From the NCBI GenBank assembly GCA_020635015.1, contig JACKAP010000015.1, positions 88,487 to 152,486 of the forward strand: DNA of 64,000 nucleotides. Direction: 5' to 3'. A program made the position numbers and the translations under genes. Source of the DNA: Calditrichia bacterium. Lineage in GTDB: Bacteria > Calditrichota > Calditrichia > RBG-13-44-9 > J075. The notes beneath the pieces are model-generated. The model was not told where the DNA came from. It worked only from the letters and a program-made list of their open reading frames with translations, and did no database searches. Shown here in pieces: positions 34,659-44,537 of the stretch. Positions within the stretch are counted from its first letter, which is position 1. The number at the start of each line of letters is the position of its first letter.

Positions 34659-36428
34659 TTGTTTAACAAGCTAATCAAATTTGTACGCACAGTGCTGAAT
34701 GTTGACAAGTCGGATGAGAAACCTCGTTCAGTAGACCCACGCAAACAACCCCGGAAACCCTCCCCCAGGCGGCGGCCGGAGCAGAATGAGACATCTACCG
34801 CCAGCGCATCCCGCGATCAGGAGCGGCGCAGCCGTAAACGCCGTCCTGCGCGCAATCGCGACCAGGATAAACCGGAAAAACCGGCGAAAGCGAAAACGGC
34901 AAAAGAATGGCATATCAGCGAATTCAAGGTGCCGCCGGCAGAAGGGAAAAAACGCTTTCACGATCTGAATCTACCCGACTCAATCATGCATGCCATTGCT
35001 GATCAGGGATTTCAATACTGCACCCCTATCCAGGCGGAGATTCTGGAGAGCACCCTTGCCGGCCGGGATGCCAGCGGCCAGGCCCAGACCGGCACCGGTA
35101 AAACCGCCGCCTTCCTGATCACCATCTTCACCCGCCTCCTGCGCGACCCCGTTCAGGGCAAGCGGGAGCGCGGCAAGCCCCGGGCGCTGATCCTGGCCCC
35201 TACCCGCGAGCTGGTGCTGCAGATTGCCAAGGATGCCGAAGGGCTCGGCAAATATACCGACCTGCGCATCCAGACGATCTTCGGGGGGATGGACTACCGC
35301 AAGCAAAAAACCCAGGTAGAAGAACGGGTGGCCGATGTCATCGTTGCCACCCCCGGGCGGCTGCTCGACTTCCTCGGCCAGCGCATCCTGAAGCTGGATG
35401 AGGTGGAAATTATGGTGATCGATGAAGCCGACCGGATGCTGGATATGGGTTTCATCCCCGACGTACGCAAAATTATCCGCCAGACGCCCCCCAAGGAAAA
35501 ACGTCAGACCCTCTTCTTCAGCGCCACCCTGACCGACGACGTGGAACGCCTCTCCCAAAGCTGGACCCGCGAAGCGGTGATTGTCGAAATCGAACCGGAG
35601 CGGGTGGCCGCCGAGTCGGTGGAGCAGGTGGTCTACATTGTTACCACCGACAAGAAGTTTGCCCTGCTCTACAACATCATTACCCGGCGCAACCTGGAGC
35701 GGGTGCTGATCTTCTGCAACCGCCGCGACGAGACCCGCAAGCTGACCAATAAGCTGCGCCGCTATAATATCGGCTGTGAAATTCTTTCCGGGGATATTCC
35801 CCAGCGTAAGCGAGTGCGCACCCTGGACGATTTCAAAGCAGGGAAAATCCGGGTGCTGGTGGCCACCGACGTGGCCGGGCGGGGAATCCACATCGAAGAC
35901 ATGGACCATGTGATCAACTACACCCTGCCAAGCGATCCGGAAGATTATGTGCACCGCATCGGGCGCACCGGCCGGGCCGGGGCCAGCGGCACTTCGATCA
36001 GCTTTGCCTGCGAAGAGGGCGGCTTCCAGTTGCCGGCGATCATCGATTTTCTGGGCCATGAGCTGCCCTGCACCCAGCCGGAGGAAGAGTGGCTGAAGAT
36101 CGGACCGCCTCCCCCCCTCTCCGAGAACGACCAGGAGCAGATTGCCGACCCGCGTGACCGCTCCCGCAGCGGCGGGCGTTCCGGACGCTCCCGTTCCGGG
36201 GGAAGACATTCGGGAAGCGGCGGGCGTTCCAGGAGTGGCCGCTCCGGCGGCGGCAGCTCACACCGAAGCAGCAGTAGTGAGCAAACGGGTGATCAACCCG
36301 CTGCTGCCAGCGCTCCGGCCGAGAGCGGCAAAGCCGAAAAGCCGGACGCAGCAGATAAACCGAAAAAAAGCCGCCGCCCGCGGCGCAAGCGCAAGAAGTC
36401 TGAGAACAATCCGGAAGAGAGCAAATAA
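34659..36428 (+). CDS. DEAD-box ATP-dependent RNA helicase (RhlB/RhlE-like)
   Basis: TTG start at 34659, 7 nt after GGAAGGAG. The 589-aa product has a basic N-terminal extension (about 1-95) and the DEAD-box core: AQTGTGKTAAF, APTRELVLQ, TPGRLLDFL, VIDEADRMLDMGF, FFSATL, RVLIFCNRR, ATDVAGRGIHI and HRIGRTGRAG. An RGG/RS-like low-complexity tail (RSGGRSGRSRSGGRHSGSGG) and a Lys/Arg end follow. Such tails bind RNA and promote condensates. It probably acts in ribosome assembly or mRNA decay. A small inverted repeat lies at 34599-34636 upstream. Confidence 0.93.
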   Translation: MFNKLIKFVRTVLNVDKSDEKPRSVDPRKQPRKPSPRRRPEQNETSTASASRDQERRSRKRRPARNRDQDKPEKPAKAKTAKEWHISEFKVPPAEGKKRFHDLNLPDSIMHAIADQGFQYCTPIQAEILESTLAGRDASGQAQTGTGKTAAFLITIFTRLLRDPVQGKRERGKPRALILAPTRELVLQIAKDAEGLGKYTDLRIQTIFGGMDYRKQKTQVEERVADVIVATPGRLLDFLGQRILKLDEVEIMVIDEADRMLDMGFIPDVRKIIRQTPPKEKRQTLFFSATLTDDVERLSQSWTREAVIVEIEPERVAAESVEQVVYIVTTDKKFALLYNIITRRNLERVLIFCNRRDETRKLTNKLRRYNIGCEILSGDIPQRKRVRTLDDFKAGKIRVLVATDVAGRGIHIEDMDHVINYTLPSDPEDYVHRIGRTGRAGASGTSISFACEEGGFQLPAIIDFLGHELPCTQPEEEWLKIGPPPPLSENDQEQIADPRDRSRSGGRSGRSRSGGRHSGSGGRSRSGRSGGGSSHRSSSSEQTGDQPAAASAPAESGKAEKPDAADKPKKSRRPRRKRKKSENNPEESK

Positions 36429-36429
36429 C

Positions 36430-37275
36430 CTACTTCGGAAAACGCTTCAGGTCGCTTTTCTGAAAAGTCCATTCCGGCGTCACCAGCTCCCCCGGGAAAT
36501 CCAGTGGATACCAGGGGGAATGCTGCGGGTCGCCGGGATTGATCAGCACATGCATGCTCTGCGCCGGCATGTAGCTCTGGGCCAGCAAAAACACCCGCTT
36601 CCCGCTGACCGGATGCCGCGCCATATCCACCACTATCACTGCATGCCCGGGAAATCCCCCCTGGATGAACACATCGCCGATCTGCATCTCTGAGATATCC
36701 GCTACCGCCTGCATTTCCCCGCTCAGCGAGGCGGTGCCGGCATAGATGAAGATCTGGGTCAGGTATTTGCGAAACTGGGTATAGGAAGTATCCTGCTGTC
36801 CGGAAGTCATCCAGACCACCCGGTTCTCCTTGACGATCGGCCGCAATCCTCGCGCCCAGTCACTATAATTGACCCGCTCCCCGTTGGTAAAATTGAAATG
36901 GATATCTTCATACTGCTTCCCGGCAAAAAGATATTCCGCCCGCAGGCGCATCACCGCATCGGCGCACTGCTGCAGGTTACGCTTCCCGGTATCGATGTCG
37001 ATCACCGCATGATGCACACGCTGATTGGGTTTTTCCACCCCGTTGTAGAAATAGACCGTCCCCCGTCCCGGCTTCAGCGGGAGGTGCTGCAGCCAGCGGG
37101 CAAAACTGCCCTCCGGGCTGGCCGGACGCGCATATCCCTCCGGCACCGCAATGCGATTGCACAACGCATTGGCCGAGTCGCCGGGACTACTTTGCCAGCA
37201 ATAACGCTGCGCCCCGGCAAAGGTGCTCAGCAGGAAAAATACGCTGAACAGGTTCAAGCATATCCGCCGTTCCAC
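36430..37275 (-). CDS. DUF4846 domain-containing secreted protein
   Basis: The 281-aa product has an N-terminal signal peptide (FSVFFLLSTFAGA). It shows the DUF4846 pattern: RLRAEYLFAGKQYEDIHFNF, TQIFIYAGTASLSGEM, GDVFIQGGFPGHAVIVVDMA and FLLAQSYMPAQSMHVL. The conserved His and Asp in the GHAVIVVD strand and the Gln-Ser-Tyr motif suggest a papain/NlpC-like fold, but function is unknown. Its stop lies 2 nt from the stop of the convergent DEAD-box gene. Confidence 0.85.
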   Translation of the reverse strand: MERRICLNLFSVFFLLSTFAGAQRYCWQSSPGDSANALCNRIAVPEGYARPASPEGSFARWLQHLPLKPGRGTVYFYNGVEKPNQRVHHAVIDIDTGKRNLQQCADAVMRLRAEYLFAGKQYEDIHFNFTNGERVNYSDWARGLRPIVKENRVVWMTSGQQDTSYTQFRKYLTQIFIYAGTASLSGEMQAVADISEMQIGDVFIQGGFPGHAVIVVDMARHPVSGKRVFLLAQSYMPAQSMHVLINPGDPQHSPWYPLDFPGELVTPEWTFQKSDLKRFPK

Positions 37276-37323
37276 GCCGCTCCTTTCCCTTCAAAATGAG
37301 AAGATCGTTATCGATATTTCGTT

Positions 37324-37845
37324 CTAATCTGCTTGCCTGGATTCACTGCCGGATGGCATCGGCAGCGCGCTCTTGCGGCTCATCAGTAAGGTGTAGACCA
37401 ACCCCGCCAAAATCAAACATCCCAAATATACGCCCCACACCACGGCATCCTCACCTTCCCGCATCGAGATCGGTATATAATCGGTCGTATGCGCGCTTGT
37501 TCCCAACATGATGGTAACCCAGGCATACGTCGCGACGATTGAAAAAATACCGGTGAGCGCAGATGTTACTTGTAGATAAAGCCGGTAGCGCTTCGGCGAT
37601 ATCCATGCGGGCCAATAATTTGCTTTCGCAAAATTATATAATGCACCCGCCAAAATCCAGGCATAGCCAATGATTAGCTCCGAGATCTTGTGCGCAAAAA
37701 TCGGGCTGACCCAATACGATAGCAAGTCATGCTGCCGCAAGTGCCCGATTATGGAACCATAGAGATCATAGAGCAGAAAGCAACCCCCAATACCCGCTAC
37801 CATCAACAAAATGATGTTGTTTTGCTTCGCCTGTGCTTGATTCAT
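37324..37845 (-). CDS. Four-helix membrane protein of unknown function
   Basis: The 173-aa product has hydrophobic segments at about residues 11-30, 50-70, 90-112 and 138-158. The C-terminus is short and cytoplasmic-looking (SRKSALPMPSGSESRQAD). No family is recognised. Base composition is more AT-rich than its neighbours, hinting at a separate origin. Upstream lies the nested palindrome region 37906-38165. Confidence 0.7.
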   Translation of the reverse strand: MNQAQAKQNNIILLMVAGIGGCFLLYDLYGSIIGHLRQHDLLSYWVSPIFAHKISELIIGYAWILAGALYNFAKANYWPAWISPKRYRLYLQVTSALTGIFSIVATYAWVTIMLGTSAHTTDYIPISMREGEDAVVWGVYLGCLILAGLVYTLLMSRKSALPMPSGSESRQAD

Positions 37846-37905
37846 GTTGAGTATAGTTCCCCTATTGTATATTGAGTTTTTTGCTTATACTGAGGTCAGA
37901 GTAAA

Positions 37906-38165
37906 GTCTTGTTGCAAAGGGCAAAGGGCAAAAAAAGTGAATAAACTTTACATCCAAGTAAAATTGAAATTTTGTATTTGGGTAGATGAAGCGATAGAAT
38001 TGAGGTTTTGCGCGTTCTTCCTTTTATAGCGACACTATGCATAGTGTCGCTATAAAAGGAATAGCTACCCAAACACAAAATTTTTTGCCCCCATGCCCCA
38101 TGCGCATTTCATTCCGCATTCCGCAATCCGAATTCACCGCCCCCCATGCGCCATGCCCTTTGCCC
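37906..38165. repeat. Nested inverted-repeat region with 44-nt perfect palindrome
   Basis: The centre, 38018-38061, is a perfect palindrome of 22-nt arms (ttccttttatagcgacacta plus tg, and inverse). Outside it, aaattttgtatttgggtag (left) faces ctacccaaacacaaaattttt (right). Further out, gcaaagggcaaagggca faces ccatgcgccatgccctttgc heptamer-like units. The region separates the membrane-protein gene from the TPR-transglutaminase gene. Confidence 0.85.
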
Positions 38166-38312
38166 TCAGCCCCTCGCCCGAAAATATCCCGCCTTGTATT
38201 CCCCCTGCACAACCTCTATATTTGAGGCTATCGAAAGCATTTTTGAACTTATCGCCTCGGAGAAAATATAACAACCGACATTGAGTATCAATCATAAAAT
38301 TCAGGAAAGAAA

Positions 38313-41300
38313 ATGAATCGGATTTATCGCGCCATTCTGTTGCCGCTAATTGGGCTGGTATTGAGCTGTGCGATTCACGCCGCCGACAGCGAGCAGTTGG
38401 TTCAGGAGGCCTGGAAAAGCTGGGCGAAAAATGATCAAGCCGCTGTGGAAGCGAAATTCCGCGAGGCCATCGCAAAAGATCCCGGCAATCATCGCGCCTA
38501 TGTGGGACTGGCCTATCTATACGGTCTGCAGGGCAAGGAAGCGGATGCCTGGGAAACCTTCAAGCACATTCTGGAAACCGCCGACAATCCTTATCCCTAC
38601 CTCTTTTCCGCCTGGTCGATGGTACGGCAGATGCACAATCAGGACCGGATCGAGCCGGATGTGGTGGGCTTCTGGGAAAAGCTGGCCGAAAAAGCAGACG
38701 AGGGCGGGGTGTTGCGCGCCATGGCCAACCAGTTCCTGGGAGGTTACTTCGAGAAACGCGGCGCGTTGGAAAAGTCTCACCAGTATTACCGGGCCATCAA
38801 CGCCATCGACCAGTGGATGCTCAGCGGTCCTTACGACAACATCTCCGCCTCAGGTTTCGACAAAGTGTTTCCTCCGGAGCGGGAGTATAAGCCCGGCAAG
38901 GTATATGAAGGCCAGAATGGGGTGCCGGCAAAATGGTTTCCGATCGCCGGAGTGCGGGCGGACTACTGGATCGATTTTCAACGTTATTTTGCCCAGAGCG
39001 ATGCGGTATTTTATGGCAACAATTTCATCTACGCCCCCCAGGATCTGGCGGTGCAGATCCGCATCGGCACCTCCGGCTCCCTGAAAGCGTTTTTGAATGA
39101 CGAGTTGATGATCGAATATTTTGATGAGAACAACAACGACCTCGACACCTACATCGTCGAGACGGAATTGAAAAAAGGCTGGAATCGCTTGCTGATCAAG
39201 GTCGGCTTTTCCGAGATCGACCGCGCTAATTTTATGGTGCGGATTACCGATGCGCAAGGCGATCCGGTCGATGGCCTGCAAATCAGCACCGCGCCCCAAT
39301 CCTATCCGGTCAAACCGGGGAATTCATTCCGGGCAATCCCTAATTTTGCCGAACGTTTTTTTCAGCAGCAGATCGAAGCCCAGCCGGATCATCTGGAAAA
39401 TTACGCCCTGCTGGCCGACTGCTACCTGCGCAACGATAAGGCGATCGAAGGCGAGCTGGTGCTGCGCGACGCCCTGAAGCTTTCCCCCAACTGCGCCCTG
39501 TTCCACTACCGGCTGATCGAAGCTTACTCCCGGGGGGAGAAATACGATGAGATCGCCACCACCTGGGAGCGCCTCCACAACCTCGACCCGCAAATCCCTG
39601 AAGTGCTGACCTACCGCTTTTACCGCTTTGTGGAGAATGAGCAAATGGAGGAGGCGGAGGCCGCTCTCAACCGGCTGGGAGAATTGCGACCGGAATCCCG
39701 GGAGTGGTTCGCCGCCGCCCTGAATTTCTATAGCCAGAAACGCCAGGTGGAAAAGATTATCGAGATCAGCCGGCAAGCCTATGAGAAGTATCCCGATAGC
39801 TGGGATTTTGCCTATATGGAGGCGACCATCGCCATTCAGACCACCCGCTCCTATCAGCGGGCGATCGAGATTTACCAGGATCAATTGCAGAAAAATTACG
39901 ATGCCACCATTCTGGCCACGCTGGCCGAGGCGTACCTGCAAGATAGCAATGTGCCGGCCTGGGAAGAGACCTATCAGAAAATGCTGGCGCTGGATCCCTC
40001 CGCCCCCGGCTACTATTTCCAGATGGCCCGCACCTACGCCGCTTTGCAAAATTATGATGCCGCACAGCAAATGCTCCGCAAGGCGATTGAGATCTGTCCC
40101 AATAACTCAGCCTATTGGGCCAAACTCGGCGAGGTGCTCCGCGCCAGCGGCGGCGCCGACCAGGCCCGTGAGGCCTACCGGGAAGCCCTGGCCTACCAGC
40201 CCACCAACTACGAAGCGCGGGATATCCTGCGCGAGCTGGAAGGTAAAAAGTCGGTTTTTTCCTACTTCCCGGAAGCGAATATCGGCGAATTGGTAAAGGC
40301 GTCGCCGGATGCCGCCGCTTACCCCCAGGATGATGCGCTGATCGTCTACCACGATCTAAAACGGGTGGTCTACCACCTCGGCGCGTCCGAATCGGCAGAA
40401 GAACTGCTGGTAAAGGTGTTCAATAGCCGGGGCATCGATGCCTTCAAGGAATATTACATCGGCGTGATTGCCTACAATGAAGGCTTGAATGTCGAAAAAG
40501 CAGTGGTGATCAAAAAAGACGGCTCGGAAGTAAAAGCGGATATCGACCGTAATCATGTGGTCTTCAAATCCCTGGAGGAAGGTGAGCACATCTACCTGAA
40601 GTGGAAGATCAAAAATTATTATTCCGGCAAGCTCTCCAACCAATTCTGGGACCAGTTCTATTTCAACAGTTTCTACCCGGTGAAGGATATCCGCTATTCC
40701 CTGCTGGTGCCGGAGGATTTTCAGTTTGAGTACCGCACCCAACGGATGGAACTGAAACCCTCGCGCCAAAAAACCCCGGACGGGCTGCTCTATCAATGGC
40801 GCCTGAGCGATGAACCGGCGATGGTTTACGAGTATGGGATGCCGGTTGCGGAAGATGTCAGCAAGATCCTGCACATCTCCAGCATCAGGGACTGGCCCTA
40901 TATGGTCGATTGGTATGCCGATATCGCCCAGACCAAAACGCGCAGTTCCTATGAGATCCGGGAACAGGTGGCGGCGCTGTTTGCCGGCAAGCCCGAGAGC
41001 AGCGAAGCGGAGAAGATCCGCACGATCTACAATTTTATTACCGAAAATATCCGTTACAGCAGCGTCTCCTTCCGCCAGTCCGGCCTGATCCCCCAGGAGG
41101 CCCGGGATGTGCTGGTGAACAAAATTGGCGACTGCAAGGATGTGGCCACTTTGTGCATCGCCATGCTCCGGGAAGTGGGGATCACAGCGCACTATGTGCT
41201 GGTCAACACCCGCGACGAGGGCCTCAACGAACATATCCTGCCCTCAATCGATTTCAACCATTGCATTGCCGGGGTGGAAACCCGCCGGGGACTGCAATAT

Positions 41301-42074
41301 CTCGACCTGACCGCCAACAACTATCCCTACGGCGCATTGCCCAATATGGACCTGGGCAGCTTCTCCCTGCTGATCAAGCCCGGGGTCACAGCGCCGGCGT
41401 ATATTCAGGTAGACCAGACGCCGGGTCGAAACCTGGAACGCAAGTTGACCGCGACGATCGGGCAAGACAACAGCCTGACTTTGGAAAAATCCGGCGTGCG
41501 CAGCGGTTCGCTGGCGGCATCCTTCCGGGCCAACTATCGCGACCAGCCTCCCGCTACCCGGGAAAAATCCCTGCTGGAAACCCTCGCCCGGGAGTATCCC
41601 GATGTCAAATTGCTCCATTTCGAGATCGAGAATCTCGAGGATCTCAATCAGCCGGTGCGCTACCGCTACGATTTTGTCATTCCCGGTTACCTCTCGGGGG
41701 TAGGCGATTTTAAATTTATGAAAATCCCCTGGACCGATGCCCTGGAGAACAACAAGGCGCTTTCTTATGAAACCCGTCAGTATCCTTACTATTACTGGCC
41801 GGCGGCCGATACGGTGCGGGAGGAAAGCGAAATTCTGCTGCCTCCGGGCTATGTCCCGGCGGAACTCGGCGAAGATGCGGTGCTCAACTGCGCGATCGCT
41901 TCCTATACACTTCGCCTCAAATATGACAACGGCCGGATTTTCGCCCGGCGGGAACTGATCAATCACAAGGCGGTGGTCTCCCCGGAGGAATATCCCGAAT
42001 TTAAAAAGTTTTACAACGCGGTGATCCAGGCGGACAGCCGGCAGATCCTGCTCAAAGCGGCGGAACAAAATTAA
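38313..42074 (+). CDS. Secreted TPR-DUF3857-transglutaminase-like protein
   Basis: The 1253-aa product has a signal peptide ending around HAADSEQ and TPR-like repeats over about residues 25-640 (for example the tract ending YYFQMARTYAALQNYDAAQQ). A DUF3857 domain (about 655-850) precedes a transglutaminase-like core (about 890-1010) with the catalytic Cys in NKIGDCKDVATL, His in IDFNHCIAG and Asp in YLDLTANNY. A C-terminal beta domain follows. The architecture is frequent in FCB bacteria; it may crosslink, bind or process envelope proteins, but no substrate is known. Three membrane-protein genes follow at short spacing. Confidence 0.88.
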   Translation: MNRIYRAILLPLIGLVLSCAIHAADSEQLVQEAWKSWAKNDQAAVEAKFREAIAKDPGNHRAYVGLAYLYGLQGKEADAWETFKHILETADNPYPYLFSAWSMVRQMHNQDRIEPDVVGFWEKLAEKADEGGVLRAMANQFLGGYFEKRGALEKSHQYYRAINAIDQWMLSGPYDNISASGFDKVFPPEREYKPGKVYEGQNGVPAKWFPIAGVRADYWIDFQRYFAQSDAVFYGNNFIYAPQDLAVQIRIGTSGSLKAFLNDELMIEYFDENNNDLDTYIVETELKKGWNRLLIKVGFSEIDRANFMVRITDAQGDPVDGLQISTAPQSYPVKPGNSFRAIPNFAERFFQQQIEAQPDHLENYALLADCYLRNDKAIEGELVLRDALKLSPNCALFHYRLIEAYSRGEKYDEIATTWERLHNLDPQIPEVLTYRFYRFVENEQMEEAEAALNRLGELRPESREWFAAALNFYSQKRQVEKIIEISRQAYEKYPDSWDFAYMEATIAIQTTRSYQRAIEIYQDQLQKNYDATILATLAEAYLQDSNVPAWEETYQKMLALDPSAPGYYFQMARTYAALQNYDAAQQMLRKAIEICPNNSAYWAKLGEVLRASGGADQAREAYREALAYQPTNYEARDILRELEGKKSVFSYFPEANIGELVKASPDAAAYPQDDALIVYHDLKRVVYHLGASESAEELLVKVFNSRGIDAFKEYYIGVIAYNEGLNVEKAVVIKKDGSEVKADIDRNHVVFKSLEEGEHIYLKWKIKNYYSGKLSNQFWDQFYFNSFYPVKDIRYSLLVPEDFQFEYRTQRMELKPSRQKTPDGLLYQWRLSDEPAMVYEYGMPVAEDVSKILHISSIRDWPYMVDWYADIAQTKTRSSYEIREQVAALFAGKPESSEAEKIRTIYNFITENIRYSSVSFRQSGLIPQEARDVLVNKIGDCKDVATLCIAMLREVGITAHYVLVNTRDEGLNEHILPSIDFNHCIAGVETRRGLQYLDLTANNYPYGALPNMDLGSFSLLIKPGVTAPAYIQVDQTPGRNLERKLTATIGQDNSLTLEKSGVRSGSLAASFRANYRDQPPATREKSLLETLAREYPDVKLLHFEIENLEDLNQPVRYRYDFVIPGYLSGVGDFKFMKIPWTDALENNKALSYETRQYPYYYWPAADTVREESEILLPPGYVPAELGEDAVLNCAIASYTLRLKYDNGRIFARRELINHKAVVSPEEYPEFKKFYNAVIQADSRQILLKAAEQN

Positions 42075-42085
42075 ACGAGGAAGGA

Positions 42086-42709
42086 ATGCCTGCAGAAAAA
42101 TTCGCGCTGGAAACGGGCGGTGATGAAAGGCTGGAATTGCGCTGGCAGTTTGGCTGGCGGAATATGCGCGTGACCCTGGACGGAGCACCGGTTGGTGAGA
42201 TCCTCACTCGAAAGGCGCTGCGCGAAGGCCGCACCGTGCCGCTTCCCGACGGTTCGGAATTGTACCTGCAGCTGGACAACAAATGGCTCGGCGCCGATCT
42301 GCTGATTTACCGTGACGGGCAACCGCTTCCCGGATCGGTAATCGACCCGCGTATTCTGCTGGGCAATGTGTATATCGTGCTGTTTTTTATTGCCGTCCTG
42401 TTTTTTCTGCTCGGCGCCGGCGCAGTGCTGTTGCAGATCGATCTGTTCCGGGAGTGGGGGATGGGGATGTGGGCGGTCCATTACAGCCTGATCTTTTTTG
42501 TGCTGAGCGTGGGGGTCAAAAAGCGTTCCGCTCTGGCCCTGAGCCTGACGGTTTTTCTCTTCCTGGCCGATGGGGGGCTGGAGGTGTACTATGCCGCGAA
42601 ATACCAGTTGGCACCACCGGTGCTGGGTATTTTCTTCCGGGTGATATTAATTATTTGGGTTTCCCAGGGCTTCGGAGCGATCCGGGAATTGCAGCGGATG
42701 GAATCGTAG
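42086..42709 (+). CDS. Membrane protein with N-terminal soluble domain
   Basis: The 207-aa product has about 90 residues of beta-rich sequence (MRVTLDGAPVGEILTRKAL, ELYLQLDNKWLGADLLIYRD) and then four hydrophobic helices (VYIVLFFIAVLFFLLGAGAV, WAVHYSLIFFVLSVGV, ALSLTVFLFLADGGL, ILIIWVSQG). No family is recognised. It starts 11 nt after the TPR-transglutaminase stop with GAGGAAGGA just before the ATG, so it is co-transcribed and perhaps functionally linked. Confidence 0.75.
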   Translation: MPAEKFALETGGDERLELRWQFGWRNMRVTLDGAPVGEILTRKALREGRTVPLPDGSELYLQLDNKWLGADLLIYRDGQPLPGSVIDPRILLGNVYIVLFFIAVLFFLLGAGAVLLQIDLFREWGMGMWAVHYSLIFFVLSVGVKKRSALALSLTVFLFLADGGLEVYYAAKYQLAPPVLGIFFRVILIIWVSQGFGAIRELQRMES

Positions 42710-42717
42710 GAACGAAC

Positions 42718-42942
42718 ATGATACGACCAAAATCAAATCGCCAAATCATACCCTGGTCCCTCTTTTTTGCAGCGCTGTTCAGCCTGTCGCTGGACTACTG
42801 GAACTGGGATCAGCCGGTGGGTATTGGCCCCCTGCACCTGCCGGTGTGGATTTATGGGTTTATCCTGCTGCAACTGCTGTTGGCGGCAGGCATTTATCTC
42901 TTCTCCCGGAAATTCTGGCGGGAACCGTCTCAATCGGAGTAA
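42718..42942 (+). CDS. Small two-helix membrane protein preceding a sodium:solute symporter
   Basis: The 74-aa product from ATG 42718 (AGGA 5 nt upstream) has two helices, WSLFFAALFSLSLDYW and VWIYGFILLQLLLAAGIYLF. Short proteins of this kind (DUF3311-like) often sit directly before SSS-family symporters and may act as an accessory subunit. The assignment to that family is by position and size only. The symporter start follows after 25 nt. Confidence 0.7.
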   Translation: MIRPKSNRQIIPWSLFFAALFSLSLDYWNWDQPVGIGPLHLPVWIYGFILLQLLLAAGIYLFSRKFWREPSQSE

Positions 42943-42967
42943 CTGCGGACTTCGGAACAGATTGTAT

Positions 42968-44407
42968 ATGGTGACATTATCGATCATTATTCTATATCTG
43001 CTGGTGACCCTGGCAATCGGCTATTACGGCTACCGCATCGGGCAGAATCATCCGGACGATTACTTCCTGGCCGGGCGAGATGTCGGGCCGGTGGTGCTCT
43101 TTTTCACCCTGATCGCCACCAATTTCAGCGCTTTTTTCTTTCTGGGGTTTGCCGGCGCCGGCTACCGCATCGGATACAGTTACTACGGGATCATGTCCTT
43201 TGGAACCGCGCTGGTAGCGTTGACATTTTATTTTATCGGTCATAAAGCATGGCTGCTGGGTAAGGCCAAAGGCTACATTACCCCGCCGGAGATGATCGGC
43301 GACCGCTTTCGCAGCCGGCCGCTGAAAGTGCTTTTCCTGATCGTGATGGTGATCTTCACCGTTCCCTACCTCGCCCTGCAGCCGATCGGCGCGGGAATCC
43401 TCCTGCAGGAATTGACCAACGGCCTGATCCCCTACTTTCAGGGCGCGGTCATCCTGACGGTGGTGATTGTGCTGTATGTTTTTCTGGGCGGTATGCGCAG
43501 CGTCGCCCTCACCGATGTGGTTCAGGGGGTCATCATGTTCTCTTTGATGTTCCTCGCCGTCTGGGTAGTTGCCGACGCCCTGGGGGGCTTATCGGCGGCC
43601 AATGCCCGGGTCTATGCTCTGAATCCGGAATTGTTCTCCCGCGAGGGGGCGGGAGGCTACTTCACCCCGCGGAAATGGTTCAGCTTTATGATCCTGTGGA
43701 TGCTGGCGGTGCCGATGTTCCCCCAGATGTTCATGCGCTTTTTCATCTCCCGTGATGTCGCCGCCCTGCGTACCTCCGCCCGGCTCTATCCGCTGGTAAC
43801 CGCTCTACTGTTCCTCTGCCCGGTGATCATCGGGGTGATCGGCCATATCCCCTTTCCGGAGTTGGCCGGCAAGGAGGCAGACAAGATCCTGCCCCTGATG
43901 CTGACCCGCTTCACCCCGGAATGGCTGGGGGCGCTGATCATGGTCGGCGCGCTGGCCGCATTTATGTCGACCATGGATTCCCAGTTGCTGGCCCTGAGCT
44001 CTATGCTCACCCGCGATCTGTACCGGGATCTGTTCAAAACCCGGGTGACCTATGAAACCCAGGTGCAGGTCGGCAAGATCCTGATCGTCATTCTTTCGCT
44101 GCTCGGCCTGCTGATCGCCTACCGGCCGCCGGCGACGATTTTTCAGATTGCCACCCAGGCCTTCACCGGTCTGGCAATCCTGTTTCCCACCACGATTGCG
44201 GCGCTCTACTGGCCCCGTGCCACCGCCGGCAGTTGTATCGCATCGATATTGGTGGGGGAAGGCCTGCTGATCGGATTACACTATGAACTGATCCCGGCAT
44301 CTTTCACCCTGGGCTTCCTGCCGGTGGTGCCGCTGGTAGGGATTGCGGCGTTGATGATTGTGGTGGGCTCACTGGTAAGCGGGAAGAAGCCGGCAGAGGA
44401 AATGTAG
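42968..44407 (+). CDS. Sodium:solute symporter (SSS family)
   Basis: The 479-aa product has about 13 hydrophobic helices and SSS signatures: YFLAGRDVGPVVLFFTLIAT near the start, FLGGMRSVALTDVVQGVIM, and a serine-rich AAFMSTMDSQLLALSSMLTRD region bearing sodium-site residues. The family imports sugars, amino acids, organic acids or vitamins with sodium. The substrate cannot be told. ATG 42968 begins directly with the first helix, so upstream in-frame sequence is not used. Confidence 0.9.
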   Translation: MVTLSIIILYLLVTLAIGYYGYRIGQNHPDDYFLAGRDVGPVVLFFTLIATNFSAFFFLGFAGAGYRIGYSYYGIMSFGTALVALTFYFIGHKAWLLGKAKGYITPPEMIGDRFRSRPLKVLFLIVMVIFTVPYLALQPIGAGILLQELTNGLIPYFQGAVILTVVIVLYVFLGGMRSVALTDVVQGVIMFSLMFLAVWVVADALGGLSAANARVYALNPELFSREGAGGYFTPRKWFSFMILWMLAVPMFPQMFMRFFISRDVAALRTSARLYPLVTALLFLCPVIIGVIGHIPFPELAGKEADKILPLMLTRFTPEWLGALIMVGALAAFMSTMDSQLLALSSMLTRDLYRDLFKTRVTYETQVQVGKILIVILSLLGLLIAYRPPATIFQIATQAFTGLAILFPTTIAALYWPRATAGSCIASILVGEGLLIGLHYELIPASFTLGFLPVVPLVGIAALMIVVGSLVSGKKPAEEM

Positions 44408-44410
44408 GTT

Positions 44411-44519
44411 GATGCTGGATGCTTCCCGAATGCTTTCGGGATGGATGCTGGATGAGCAGGGGCGAGTTGGGGCTTGCGCCTGCGTCCGTTTTTCCCCATT
44501 CACCCATCAACCCATTAAC
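44411..44519. repeat. gatgctg and cccatca heptamers with two hairpins
   Basis: gatgctg units flank a cccgaatgctttcggg hairpin (44426-44441). An imperfect variable-stem hairpin gcaggggcgag...cttgcgcctgc (44456-44482) follows, then ttttccccattcacccatcaacccattaac in 7-nt steps. The latter part closely matches 48800-48835. Confidence 0.7.
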
Positions 44520-44537
44520 AAAACAGGTGATCATCGC

